Part shown: one piece after another, positions 1 through 8,192 of the stretch
How the letters are laid out: each line of letters opens with the position of its first letter
Position numbering within the stretch: position 1 is the stretch's first letter
NCBI GenBank assembly: GCA_930633525.1
Contig: CAKNFP010000003.1
Span: 83,110 to 147,109, forward strand
Length of the DNA stretch: 64,000 bases
From: Hyphomicrobiales bacterium
GTDB taxonomy: Bacteria > Pseudomonadota > Alphaproteobacteria > Rhizobiales > Beijerinckiaceae
Direction of reading: 5' to 3'
The notes under the pieces: model-generated
The model's input: the letters and a program-made list of their open reading frames with translations, nothing else
Databases searched by the model: none
Told to the model about the DNA's origin: nothing
Translations under genes and position numbers: made by a program

Positions 1-1
1 G

Positions 2-889
2 GTCCACCGGGTGTTGCAGGCAGAGGGCCACGAAAGCCACATCGTCGATGCTGCGTCGATTGCAACATCACGCCGCAAGCGGCGGGTGAAGACGGACAGA
101 CTGGATGGCGAGACGTTGATCCGTGCCTTGCTCGCGTTCAAGCGCGGCGAACCGCGGGTGTGCTCGATGCTGCGCGTGCCAACTCCCGACGAAGAGGATC
201 GCCGCCGCATCGTGCGGGAGCGCAAGGTCCTAATGGAAGAGCGCATCCGTCACAGCAACCGGATCAAGGGTCTGCTCTTCTCGCAGGGCATTACCGGCTA
301 TGACCCTTTACGTCCCAAGCGCCGCGAGCGGCTGGACGCGCTTCGTACTGGCGATGGGCGGGAATTGCCCGAGAACATGAAGCGCCAGGTCCTGCGCGAG
401 TTAGACCGGATGGAGCTGCTGCTCGATCAGATCAGGGTCGTCGAAGCTGAGCGCGATGCCATGCTCGCCGAAGAACGGCAGTCTGCGCGCGAGGTGGTCA
501 TGCTGTCGAAGGTCGTCGGCATCGGGCCGGAGTTTGCGGCAGTGCTCTGGGGCGAAGGCCTGTTCCGGCACTTCGACAATCGCCGGCAGGTGGCGGCCTA
601 TGCCGGGCTCGCACCAACGCCATGGCAGAGTGGGTCGATCGACCGGGAACAGGGGATCGGCAAGTCCGGGAACCCACGCCTTCGATCAACCTTGCTGGAG
701 ATGGCGTGGCTTTGGCTGCGGCACCAGCCCGGCTCTCAGCTCAGCCGTTGGTTCAACGAGCGCGTCGCCCGGAATAGCGGCCGCTTCAAGAAGGTGATGA
801 TCACCGCGTTGGCTCGCAAGCTTGTGGTGGCCTTGTGGAAGTACGCCAGCGCCGGCGTGGTGATCGAAGGCGCGGTGGTCCGGCCATGA
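2..889 (+). CDS. IS110-family transposase, 5' end cut by window edge
   Basis: The reading frame is open from base 2, so the start lies outside the window. The visible protein ends with a Transposase_20-type segment: helix-hairpin-helix-like VVGIGPEFAAVLWGE, then YAGLAPTPWQSGS and GKSGNPRLRSTLLEMAW, the signature of IS110/IS1111 transposases. The N-terminal RuvC-like DEDD domain is only partly visible (KTDRLDGETLIRALL). These enzymes act without terminal inverted repeats and use an RNA-guided recombination mechanism. No frameshift is seen. Family call is firm; whether the whole element is intact cannot be judged. Confidence 0.9.
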   Translation, partial: VHRVLQAEGHESHIVDAASIATSRRKRRVKTDRLDGETLIRALLAFKRGEPRVCSMLRVPTPDEEDRRRIVRERKVLMEERIRHSNRIKGLLFSQGITGYDPLRPKRRERLDALRTGDGRELPENMKRQVLRELDRMELLLDQIRVVEAERDAMLAEERQSAREVVMLSKVVGIGPEFAAVLWGEGLFRHFDNRRQVAAYAGLAPTPWQSGSIDREQGIGKSGNPRLRSTLLEMAWLWLRHQPGSQLSRWFNERVARNSGRFKKVMITALARKLVVALWKYASAGVVIEGAVVRP

Positions 890-1439
890 CGATCTGATCG
901 CATACGAGTTCGGCCAGGGCCTGATCAGCCTCGCCGGAACCAGGTGGACGACCGCATTGCGGCATGGCTTTGAACGCCGTCATCGAGACTGGTCTCGTCC
1001 TCCTGAGCCCTTGCCGCCGCAGGCGGGATTATGGTGCGGCCGCTCGAGCGGCGACCGGATGTGAGGTTGATACGTGCAAGGCGCGGATCAGGAGTTGGGC
1101 TCAGACCTGAAGTTCATGGCGTGGGGCAGATCCCGCCGCTGATGCCAAATGCATAGCTGAAGGGTGATGGTCGGCATCGCTCCCGTGAGACCGATGCAGA
1201 ATCCCCCTGTACGGCCTCTCTTCTGGCTGGTCTGGCGCCTGTCGGGCCTCGGCCCGCAACGGCTTCGCCAACCTTCTTCCCCTGCGGCTTCGCCACATTC
1301 CTCGCGGGACAACAAGCTTGGCTGCCGCCGTCCTCCGCTGACGCTGCGGTCCCACAGGATGCAGTCGGCCCAACCGTCGCCTCACGACCGCTATCGAGGC
1401 CGCACAGGGCGGCTTCGGCAAACAGTCAGGAGAACGACA
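890..1439. other. Non-coding stretch: IS110 3' flank and DUF736 leader
   Basis: No convincing gene. The first ~200 bases are likely the right end of the IS110 element, which has no inverted repeats to mark it. The rest is GC-rich leader ahead of the first DUF736 gene. Short strings near 1277 (TTCCCCTGC) and 1302 (CATTCCTCGCG) recur in the same order in the leader of ssb (11054-11105), so the two leaders may be related. Confidence 0.5.
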
Positions 1440-1763
1440 ATGGCTACCATCGGCACCTTCCAGCAGTCCGGCAACGAGTTCACCGGCGAGATCGTCACCC
1501 TCTCCCTCCAGGCCAAGAAGGTTCGCATCGTTCCTGACGGGCGTGCCAGCGGCGAAAACGCTCCCAGCCACCGGGTCTTCGTCGGCCGCATCGAAATCGG
1601 CGCCGCCTGGTCCAAGCAGTCCAACGAGGGCCGCAACTACCTGGGTCTCAAGCTCGACGACCCGAGCTTCACCGCTCCGATCTACGCCAACCTAGTCGAG
1701 GACGAGGACGGTCAGAGCCACAGCCTGATCTGGTCGCGACCTAACCGCCGCAACAGCGACTGA
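1440..1763 (+). CDS. DUF736 family protein (copy 1)
   Basis: A 107-residue protein of the DUF736 family, small beta-rich proteins found almost only on alphaproteobacterial plasmids and integrative elements; molecular role unknown. Family hallmarks are the opening MATIGTF, the central [17 protein letters not shown] motif and the ending LIWSRPNR. I start at ATG 1440, behind CAGGAGAACG, because the family always begins here; the open frame extends upstream but is not conserved. A second copy follows 140 bases downstream in the same orientation. Confidence 0.92.
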   Translation: MATIGTFQQSGNEFTGEIVTLSLQAKKVRIVPDGRASGENAPSHRVFVGRIEIGAAWSKQSNEGRNYLGLKLDDPSFTAPIYANLVEDEDGQSHSLIWSRPNRRNSD

Positions 1764-1773
1764 CACCCTCGGC

Positions 1774-1802
1774 AGGACGCCTCGCACGCCGCGGGGCGTC
1801 CT
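1774..1802 (+). terminator. Hairpin after first DUF736 gene
   Basis: Arms AGGACGCC (1774-1781) and GGCGTCCT (1795-1802) form an 8-bp perfect stem just after the stop codon. No T-run follows, so it may be a processing or attenuation hairpin rather than a strong intrinsic terminator. Confidence 0.5.
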
Positions 1803-1902
1803 CGAGACCGACCACTCAGCAGCTCGGAACGACAGCTTGACGAGCACCCCCTCATGTGAGGCCGCGATGGGCGCGGCTCGGAAACCTCAAAAGGACACGA
1901 CA

Positions 1903-2211
1903 ATGGCGACCATCGGCACCTTCACCTCTAACAGCAACGGCTTCACCGGCACGGTTCGCACGCTCGCACTGAACGCCAAGGCCCGGATCATCCGCATCGA
2001 GACCCCCACCGAGAAGGGCCCGCACTTTCGCATCTACGCCGGCGCCGTCGAGCTCGGCGCGGCCTGGCAGAAGACCTCGAACGAGGGCCGCGACTATCTC
2101 TCGGTGAAGCTGGACGACCCGAGCTTCCCTGCTCCGATCTACGCCACCCTGGTCGAGGTCGAAGGCGAGAGCGACCTGCAGCTCATCTGGTCCCGCCCCA
2201 ACCGTGACTGA
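1903..2211 (+). CDS. DUF736 family protein (copy 2)
   Basis: A 102-residue DUF736 paralogue of the gene just upstream, sharing [27 protein letters not shown] and LIWSRPNRD. Start ATG 1903 is chosen by family alignment; AAAAGGACACGACA supplies the ribosome-binding site. The two copies have diverged clearly in the segment after residue 15, so the duplication is not recent. Function is unknown; context (plasmid maintenance region) suggests a role in plasmid biology, which is inference. Confidence 0.92.
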   Translation: MATIGTFTSNSNGFTGTVRTLALNAKARIIRIETPTEKGPHFRIYAGAVELGAAWQKTSNEGRDYLSVKLDDPSFPAPIYATLVEVEGESDLQLIWSRPNRD

Positions 2212-2227
2212 TCCCCTCGGATCCAAC

Positions 2228-2249
2228 GGCCTCGCCGAAAAGCGGGGCC
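2228..2249 (+). terminator. Hairpin after second DUF736 gene
   Basis: GGCCTCGC (2228-2235) pairs with GCGGGGCC (2242-2249) around a CGAAAA loop, shortly after the stop codon. There is no following T-run. Confidence 0.5.
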
Positions 2250-2351
2250 TCCCTATCCCGCGGATGACACGAGCCACATGGTGCAAGTCCGCAATGCACG
2301 GTTCGGACGCCACTCTTTAACGCATTTAGTGAAGCCGCGGCGGTCAGATCA

Positions 2352-2615
2352 TTAGCCGGCTTCAGTAGCCCCGGCATCGCGATAGCCTCGTCGCCTTTTG
2401 CTGCGCTCAAGCCGGTTCAGCGCGCCAGCGGCCTCCTCGATCGCGTCAAATGTTTCCATCATCGACCGGCCATAGGTGCCAATGCGCCCCCAGTCGCGGA
2501 TCACCGAGGCGCCGCCGAACAAGGTAGGTTGGATCGCGAGCCCATAGAAGCGCCGCATGTTCCTCGCGGGATCGATGCGATGGAGGTGAAGTGGTCCTGC
2601 CTGTATGTTCGACAT
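2352..2615 (-). CDS. WGR domain protein
   Basis: An 87-residue protein made almost entirely of a WGR domain: RRFYGLAIQPTLFGG, then the diagnostic VIRDWGRIGTYG, then an alpha-helical tail ending in KRRRGY. WGR domains bind nucleic acids; stand-alone WGR proteins are common on alphaproteobacterial plasmids and their role is not established. I chose the start at 2615 (MSNIQAG...) because the family begins there; an upstream ATG at 2657 would add 14 unconserved residues. It stands alone, transcribed toward the DUF736 pair. Confidence 0.85.
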   Translation of the reverse strand: MSNIQAGPLHLHRIDPARNMRRFYGLAIQPTLFGGASVIRDWGRIGTYGRSMMETFDAIEEAAGALNRLERSKRRRGYRDAGATEAG

Positions 2616-2775
2616 GGGCAGGATTCTTGCGCCCACCGGCAGCGGCGTCCAACGCATTCCATGAATCGATCACGCTCGACTGATTCATCTGGCTGATGTT
2701 TCCGTCATGGCGCTATGAACGAGGCACGACCTTGTTGCGCATGCGGGAGCGTCGATAATCGAAGTCGTGGAGACC

Positions 2776-3147
2776 ATGGACCAAACAAAGCCCTTTGATA
2801 CGCTGGTGTTGGCTTCAATCACATCAGGTACCGCCCTGACCGACGACTACGGCGATTTGCATGAGGCCGTGGAGCACATTCTCGGCCATCTGATCTGGCG
2901 GCATGAATATGCAGCGTCCCGCAAGCTCGCCGCCAAGATCATTTGCGCGTGCTATCCCGACCTTCCGACCGACCCCATCGCCGATGTTCCCGCTGTCCAA
3001 GCCGAGCTTTCCAGACGGTACGGTGCGGAATTGGCGATGCCCAAAGGGAGTATCCGCCGCGCAGGATCTCCGCTCGATACGTTGCGGGACCTCTACATCG
3101 CACAGGGCGTGAGGTTTACGCGTCGCGGCGACAAGACCACGCGCTGA
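2776..3147 (+). CDS. Hypothetical protein, possibly DUF7736-like
   Basis: A 123-residue soluble protein. The N-terminal part (LVLASITSGTALTDDYGDLHEAVEHILGHLIWRHE, residues ~10-45) recalls small phage and plasmid proteins that I associate with DUF7736; this is from memory and uncertain. The rest has no motif I recognise. Start ATG 2776 sits behind GGAGA (2768-2772); an in-frame GTG nine bases upstream is possible. No operon partner is obvious. Confidence 0.65.
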   Translation: MDQTKPFDTLVLASITSGTALTDDYGDLHEAVEHILGHLIWRHEYAASRKLAAKIICACYPDLPTDPIADVPAVQAELSRRYGAELAMPKGSIRRAGSPLDTLRDLYIAQGVRFTRRGDKTTR

Positions 3148-3479
3148 GCGGCGGTGTCCGTCATATCTGCGCAACGCAATGCGCCGGCGAATTCGCTGAG
3201 TGGGCAAGTGCGGTCACAATAAAGCTGTGTCGCTGCCGGCGGGTCCGAGGGGAGATGTCAGTTAAAGCGATCTCAAGCGGAGTATATACATGATTATCGA
3301 TAACCAACCCTTATCGATAGTGTTGGACACCCGTCCGCAAATCAGCGATTCTGGCCGTCCTCAGCCCGGAAAATCACGCCCGCCGGGCCTCCGATCGACG
3401 AGAGGACGCACCGCTGCCAGCCCCCTCCCCTCTTCCGGACGCTATCGGCCGCCGCCGGCGCCGATCCTCCGCTCAGATG
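3148..3479. other. Gene-free stretch with a short direct repeat
   Basis: No supported gene. The only structure seen is the paired TTATCGATA repeat described separately; the right half is low-complexity GC-rich sequence. Confidence 0.5.
3294..3319. repeat. Direct repeat TTATCGATA, 17-bp period
   Basis: TTATCGATA occurs at 3294-3302 and again at 3311-3319, start to start 17 bp. The flanks also contain related AACCAAC / GTGTTGG strings. Such spacing suits a protein-binding site (operator, iteron pair or recombinase site); no partner gene can be assigned. Confidence 0.5.
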
Positions 3480-3914
3480 TCACTTGGTGCGCGGCACCTG
3501 GCGCAGGCGGCCGGCCTTGGCGAACTCCCGCAGTTTTTCCCGCGCGGCCGTCGCGAGCTTGGGCGGCAGCGGCCCGTACCAGACGCTCGGCGGCGTCTGG
3601 CGGCCGGCAGCGCGCAGGTCCGGCCCCGGCCAGGCGAAGACGTTCGCCTCGTTGCAGACGATCCAAGACCGCTCCGCGTCAAGCCCGAGACGCGCCTTGG
3701 TCACGGCCGGGATCTCGATCGCGGTCGCAGGATCGGCCGGCGGGCTGTGCGTCACCGGCACCACGATCGCGACAACGCGGTCGCCGTCGCGACGCGTCGC
3801 CGCGATCAGCGCGCAGGGCCGGTTCTTGATCCCCTCCTCCGCGCCGCGGCGGTGTTCGTCGGCCCAGAGGTAACTGTAGTTGAGGAGCCAGCCGACCTTC
3901 GGCTCAAGGCTCAC
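3480..3914 (-). CDS. PemK/MazF-like toxin
   Basis: A 144-residue protein of the PemK-like growth-inhibitor type, expected to be a ribosome-linked or free mRNA endonuclease. Visible features: GWLLNYSYLWADEH, then NRPCALIAATRRDGDRVVAIVVPVTHS (the beta-barrel core with the NRP motif), then EIPAV. Start is GTG 3914, overlapping the antitoxin stop as GTGA, which is typical of translationally coupled toxin-antitoxin pairs. Expected function in this setting is post-segregational stabilisation of the plasmid. Confidence 0.85.
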   Translation of the reverse strand: MSLEPKVGWLLNYSYLWADEHRRGAEEGIKNRPCALIAATRRDGDRVVAIVVPVTHSPPADPATAIEIPAVTKARLGLDAERSWIVCNEANVFAWPGPDLRAAGRQTPPSVWYGPLPPKLATAAREKLREFAKAGRLRQVPRTK

Positions 3915-4177
3915 TTCGGATCGAGCTCGGCGTTCAGATGCTCCAATCCAGGCGCCATCTCGCTCGCCTCCAGGGCGGCGATGTCCTCATCGGTCAGGTC
4001 CTCGGCGCGCACCGCCCGCCGATCGCGGGCGCTGAGCCGCTCGTATTCGTCGTACGACAGGACCACATTGCGCGGTCGGCCGTGCTTGGTGATCAGCACC
4101 GGCTGGCTGAGCGAGCGGTCGAGCGCCTCGCCGACTCGGTCCTGGAACTCGCTGGCACTGAGCGTGACGGTGGCCAT
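3911..4177 (-). CDS. Phd/YefM-type antitoxin
   Basis: An 88-residue antitoxin. The N-terminal Phd/YefM DNA-binding fold is visible as ATVTLSASEFQDRVGEALDR and LITKHGRPRNVVLSYDEYERL (residues 1-50); the acidic C-terminal tail DLTDEDIAALEASEMAP would bind and neutralise the toxin. Start ATG 4177 follows GGAGATTTCTT. It is the first gene of the pair and should autorepress the operon; an AT-rich promoter region lies at 4180-4225. Confidence 0.9.
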   Translation of the reverse strand: MATVTLSASEFQDRVGEALDRSLSQPVLITKHGRPRNVVLSYDEYERLSARDRRAVRAEDLTDEDIAALEASEMAPGLEHLNAELDPK

Positions 4178-4222
4178 AAGAAATCTCCGTTTCCGCCAAA
4201 ATAGCGAAAATCCGGATAAGTT

Positions 4223-4432
4223 TCAAGCTCTACTCGGCGAGCTCCCCTCTCCACGCGCTAGTCGGCCCGCTGCCGTGGGCGCGTTAGGTGGCTCGGCTTC
4301 CGGAGTGAGCTCGGCCGCTTCGACCGCGGCGATCTCCGAATCGTTCAGGTCGACGGTACGCTCGACGCGGCGATTGCCCTTCTCCGGACGAACGGCCTCG
4401 GTGGATGCCTGGGCAGCGCTCTCAGTGACCAT
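4223..4432 (-). CDS. Orphan antitoxin-tail-like small protein
   Basis: A 69-residue frame starting at ATG 4432 behind a good ribosome-binding site (GAGGGGAGA). Residues ~27-44, VDLNDSEIAAVEAAELTP, strongly resemble the toxin-binding tail of the neighbouring antitoxin (EDLTDEDIAALEASEMAP), but the Phd DNA-binding domain is absent. It lies just upstream of the toxin-antitoxin operon on the same strand. It may be a degenerate duplicate or an anti-toxin decoy; coding status is not certain. Confidence 0.5.
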   Translation of the reverse strand: MVTESAAQASTEAVRPEKGNRRVERTVDLNDSEIAAVEAAELTPEAEPPNAPTAAGRLARGEGSSPSRA

Positions 4433-4495
4433 AGGTCTCCCCTCGTTCGCCCCGAAATATGCAGGAATTCCGCTGCGCCCGCCAGAGGTCCATTT

Positions 4496-5587
4496 ATGAC
4501 CCTTCCTCCAATCCGTCTCCCCGATGCCGTCTCGCTGCAAGCCGTGCTCGCTGGCCTCGATCCCGGCTCGGCCGACGCCGACCTTGTCCCCGCCCTCGCC
4601 GCCGCTTTCTCAGGCTTCGACTTCAGCGTCGCCAGGGTCGACGACGATTACTGGCGTGACACCCGATCGGTGATCCGACCGGACGGCACGCCAATCGGCG
4701 AGTTGCGGCCGTGGATGACTGCCGAGCTCGCTAAAGACGGCGGCGACGTCAAGGCGGTCTGGACGCGCCTCAGGGAAACGGACCTGCAGATCACCGAGTG
4801 GCGCGGCACCAGCACCTTCGTATTCGCGGCGACCGGTCCCGCAGCCGCCGACTACATCCAGATCGCGCTCGGTCGCGAGATCGAGTGGCGCGCCGGCCCG
4901 ATCGTCAATCCGGATTACCGGCCCTGGGGTGAGCAGGAATTGCTCGACCCGAGCTGGCCTCGCCGGGATCCCCTGCCCGACACTGACCGACTCGCCGGTC
5001 CGATCTACCGCCTCCTCGACCGCGCCGGCGGCGCGTTCATTCACGTCCGCAGCTTCCTCGATCGCTGCGGCCGCGTCGAGCGGGAGAAGCGCGAAGCTAG
5101 GCGACCCGAGCTGGAGCGGCGCGTCACTCGCGAGGTCGGGCCTGGCGGAACGCGAGAGACGCCGTTCCTCGACGCAGTCCCGGACTATTTCGAGTTCGTA
5201 CCGCGCGAGCTGCGGTTCTTCCGGGACTGGGAGGCCTCGAGCGCCGGGTCGCACCGCGTCTTCGCGCATTGGGCGCTCGACGTTCGCGACTACACCTACA
5301 AGGGCGAACGCGAAGTCGGCTTCATCCCCCGGCCGCTGAGGATGCCGAAAGAGCGCCTGCTGATGACGCCAGAGACCTCGGTCCACCAGCTTATGGACCG
5401 GATCGAGGCTCTCGATCGTGAAGTCGACCTGCCCTTCGGCTGGTTCTTCCTGATGACCCACGGCCACTGGGTTGAACCCGATGTCGGTCTCGCGATCGCC
5501 GAAGGACTAAAGGCGCAGCGCGTGCGCCTGCCCGACCCCGACGCCGCCGTGCTGCTGCGCTGGGCCGAGCGGACCTACGGATTCTGA
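4496..5587 (+). CDS. Conserved hypothetical protein
   Basis: A 363-residue soluble protein with no motif I can name. It is rich in Trp/Tyr (for example YRPWGEQELLDPSW and YFEFVPRELRFFRDW) and has alternating charged and aromatic stretches, which suggests a folded globular domain rather than a linker. ATG 4496 is used. It ends 9 bases before the recombinase gene, so the two are probably co-transcribed. It has no signal peptide or membrane segment. Function unknown. Confidence 0.8.
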   Translation: MTLPPIRLPDAVSLQAVLAGLDPGSADADLVPALAAAFSGFDFSVARVDDDYWRDTRSVIRPDGTPIGELRPWMTAELAKDGGDVKAVWTRLRETDLQITEWRGTSTFVFAATGPAAADYIQIALGREIEWRAGPIVNPDYRPWGEQELLDPSWPRRDPLPDTDRLAGPIYRLLDRAGGAFIHVRSFLDRCGRVEREKREARRPELERRVTREVGPGGTRETPFLDAVPDYFEFVPRELRFFRDWEASSAGSHRVFAHWALDVRDYTYKGEREVGFIPRPLRMPKERLLMTPETSVHQLMDRIEALDREVDLPFGWFFLMTHGHWVEPDVGLAIAEGLKAQRVRLPDPDAAVLLRWAERTYGF

Positions 5588-5596
5588 GGCCCCGGC

Positions 5597-6769
5597 ATGG
5601 ACGACATCGTCAAAGGCCAATCCCTCGACGCTGAGTCCCGGCGCGCCCTTGAACTCGACACGCTGTCGGCCATCCTGCCGATGGACCGACGCGACCGGCT
5701 GGCTCAGCTCCTCACCGACGACGACGTCGCGACACTCAAGCACCTCGCGCGCGAAGGCATGGGCGAGAACAGCCTGCGGGCTCTGGCTTCCGACCTGGCC
5801 TACCTCGAAGGCTGGGCGGCCGCCGCCACGGGCGAGCCGCTGCCGTGGCCGGCAACGGAAGCGCTGGCGCTGAAGTTCGTCGCGCATCATTTGTGGGACC
5901 CTGCAAAGCGCGCGGGCGATCCGCGGCACGGCATGCCGGCCAACGTCGCAGCCGAACTGCACGCCGAGGGCCTGTTACGAAGTGACGGGCCGCATGCGCC
6001 GAATACGGTGAAGCGGCGCCTGGCGAGTTGGGGCACGCTGCATCGCTGGAAGGGGATCGAGAGTCCGCTCAGCGCGCCAAGCGTGCGCTCGGCCGTGCGA
6101 CTGGCGGTGCGCGCTTCGCCGCGGCCGCGGCGCCGCAAGAGCAAGCGGGCCGTGACGCGAGACTTCCTGGACCGGCTGGCGGCGACCTGTACGACGGAGC
6201 GATTGGCCGACACGCGCGACCTCGCGATCCTGCTGCTGGCCTTCGCCTCCGGCGGGCGCCGGCGCAGCGAGGTGGCGGGGCTGCGGCTCGAGCAGCTGAG
6301 CGATGAGCCAGCGGTGCCGCTCGATCCGACGGCCCCGAGGTCGCCAACGTTGCCGTGCGTCTCGATTCAACTCGGCCGTACCAAGACCAGCGACGCCGAC
6401 GACGAGGGCAGGGTATTCCTGGTCGGACCGCCGGTCGAGGCGCTCAGGGAGTGGCTCGAGCGGTCCGGCATCCGGAAGGGGCCGATCTTCCGGGCGATCG
6501 ATCGCTGGGAGGCACTTGAGGAGCGCGCACTGACACCGCAGTCTATCAACCTGATCGTTAAGCGTCGGTGCGCGATGGCCGGCCTTGATCCGAAGGAATT
6601 CGCCGCCCATGGCCTTCGGTCGGGGTATCTCACCGAGGCGGCGCGGCAAGGTGTGGCGTTGCCGGAGGCGATGCAACAGTCGCAGCACCGGTCGGTCCAG
6701 CAAGCGGCGAGCTACTACAACGAGGCGGAGCGCGCGCAGGGGAGGGCGGCGCGCCTCCTGATGAGGTGA
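5597..6769 (+). CDS. Tyrosine recombinase/integrase
   Basis: A 390-residue site-specific recombinase. Residues ~35-165 are the helical core-binding domain and ~175-385 the catalytic domain. Catalytic residues visible: the first Arg in GGRRRSEVAGL (~222), the HGLR box with His 338 and Arg 341, the third His/Trp position in QHRSVQ, and the nucleophile in ASYYNEAER (Tyr 373 or 374). Located directly upstream of the parS sites and repA; a plausible job is multimer resolution of the plasmid, though element excision cannot be excluded. Confidence 0.88.
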   Translation: MDDIVKGQSLDAESRRALELDTLSAILPMDRRDRLAQLLTDDDVATLKHLAREGMGENSLRALASDLAYLEGWAAAATGEPLPWPATEALALKFVAHHLWDPAKRAGDPRHGMPANVAAELHAEGLLRSDGPHAPNTVKRRLASWGTLHRWKGIESPLSAPSVRSAVRLAVRASPRPRRRKSKRAVTRDFLDRLAATCTTERLADTRDLAILLLAFASGGRRRSEVAGLRLEQLSDEPAVPLDPTAPRSPTLPCVSIQLGRTKTSDADDEGRVFLVGPPVEALREWLERSGIRKGPIFRAIDRWEALEERALTPQSINLIVKRRCAMAGLDPKEFAAHGLRSGYLTEAARQGVALPEAMQQSQHRSVQQAASYYNEAERAQGRAARLLMR

Positions 6770-6789
6770 CGGGAGGGGCCGAGAGCCGT

Positions 6790-6805
6790 GTTGTCAGCAG
6801 ACAAC
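6790..6805. promoter_or_regulatory. parS centromere site 1
   Basis: GTTGTCAGCAGACAAC is a 16-bp near-perfect palindrome that matches the repABC parS consensus GTTNNCNGCNGNNAAC at every fixed position. It would be bound by RepB. Confidence 0.88.
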
Positions 6806-6827
6806 ATCGGGAGTGCGGCCCCGAAAT

Positions 6828-6843
6828 GTTGTCAGCAGACAAC
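6828..6843. promoter_or_regulatory. parS centromere site 2
   Basis: An exact second copy of GTTGTCAGCAGACAAC, 38 bp after the first copy and 135 bp ahead of repA. Confidence 0.88.
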
Positions 6844-6931
6844 ATGCCGGGCGTTCCGCTCGGTTCTCGGTGCGTTTACTTTTCATTAACCCTTAAACGC
6901 TTGCGGCGACTCGGGAATCGTGTCTTTCTTG

Positions 6932-6968
6932 AGACGGAAAACTGCCGTCTGACGCAGACAAACCGTCT
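6932..6968. promoter_or_regulatory. Inverted repeat in repA leader, candidate operator
   Basis: AGACGG (6932-6937) is followed by CCGTCT at 6945-6950 and again at 6963-6968, just before the repA start at 6978. RepA proteins of this family autorepress at repeats in this position, so this is a candidate operator; it could also form an mRNA hairpin. Confidence 0.45.
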
Positions 6969-6977
6969 TGAGATCGC

Positions 6978-8192
6978 ATGACGACCCTAGAGGAAGCCAA
7001 ACTGCCGCCGACCGAGACCGCCAGCGGGCGGATCACCCGCCATGCCGGCATCCTCTCCGGCCAGCTCCGCTCGCTCGGAACGGCGCTCTTTCCTCCCGCC
7101 GCGAGCAAGTCGCTCCGCTCCTTTAGCTCAGGCGAAGTCGCGAAGATAGTCCGCGTCTCCGACGGCTACCTTCGCCAGCTGTCCCTCGACGGGCTTGGCC
7201 CAAGCCCCGTCATCGGCCACGGCGGACGCAGGTCATACACCCTGGCACAGATCAACGAGCTGCGCGCCTATCTCGCCCAGGCTCGGCCGCGGGAGGCGTT
7301 GGATTTCTTTCCTCGACGGCGCGATGGCGAGAAGCTCCAGATTATCACCGTCGCCAACTTCAAGGGCGGCTCGGCAAAGACCACGACCGCTCTGTACCTC
7401 GCGCAGTACCTCGCGCTCTCGGGATTACGGGTCCTCGCGATCGACCTCGACCCGCAGGCTTCCCTCTCCGCGATGTTCGGCTACCAGCCAGAATTCGACA
7501 TCGGGCAGAATGAGACGATCTACGGCGCCATCCGATACGATGACCAACGCAGGCCCATGCGCGAGGTCGTGCGGCCAACTTACTTCGACGGAATTGGCCT
7601 GGTCCCCGGCAATCTCGAACTCATGGAGTTCGAACACCACACGCCACGCGCGATGATCGAACGCCGCGAACGGGGTCATGACCTGTTCTTCCGCCGCGTC
7701 GCGACTGCCATCGACCAGGTCGCGGACGACTACGACGTCGTCGTCATCGACTGCCCGCCCCAACTCGGCTACCTGACCATGGGCGCGCTGAACGCTGCTA
7801 CGGCCATGCTCGTGACCATCCATCCCCAAATGGTGGATGTCGCCTCAATGAGCCAGTTTCTCCTGATGACGTCTGACTTGATGTCGGTGATCGAGGAAGC
7901 CGGTGGCCGGCTCGATCATGATTTCATTCGCTACGTCATCACGCGCCACGACCCGAACGACGTTCCCGAAGCTCAAATCGTCGCCCTGCTGCGAAACCTT
8001 TTCGGCTCCGACGTGCTGCAGGCAACCGTCTGGAAGTCGACGGCGATCGCGAACGCCGGTCTGACGAAACAATCGCTCTACGAACTCGATCGCGGGTCGG
8101 TCGGACGCGGCGCGTACGACAGGGCACTGGAGTCGGTCGACGCCGTCAACGCCGAGATCGCGCAGCTCACCAGGAAGGTGTGGGGCCGATGA
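6978..8192 (+). CDS. repA: RepA, ParA-type partition ATPase of repABC
   Basis: A 404-residue ParA-family ATPase that drives plasmid segregation and autorepresses the operon. The N-terminal third carries a winged-helix-type DNA-binding region (FSSGEVAKIVRVSDGYLRQL). The deviant Walker A motif KGGSAKTT is at residues 129-136, the A' motif is LAIDLDPQAS and Walker B is DVVVIDCPPQLG. Length is normal for RepA. Stop overlaps the repB start by four bases (ATGA-type coupling). Confidence 0.96.
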   Translation: MTTLEEAKLPPTETASGRITRHAGILSGQLRSLGTALFPPAASKSLRSFSSGEVAKIVRVSDGYLRQLSLDGLGPSPVIGHGGRRSYTLAQINELRAYLAQARPREALDFFPRRRDGEKLQIITVANFKGGSAKTTTALYLAQYLALSGLRVLAIDLDPQASLSAMFGYQPEFDIGQNETIYGAIRYDDQRRPMREVVRPTYFDGIGLVPGNLELMEFEHHTPRAMIERRERGHDLFFRRVATAIDQVADDYDVVVIDCPPQLGYLTMGALNAATAMLVTIHPQMVDVASMSQFLLMTSDLMSVIEEAGGRLDHDFIRYVITRHDPNDVPEAQIVALLRNLFGSDVLQATVWKSTAIANAGLTKQSLYELDRGSVGRGAYDRALESVDAVNAEIAQLTRKVWGR

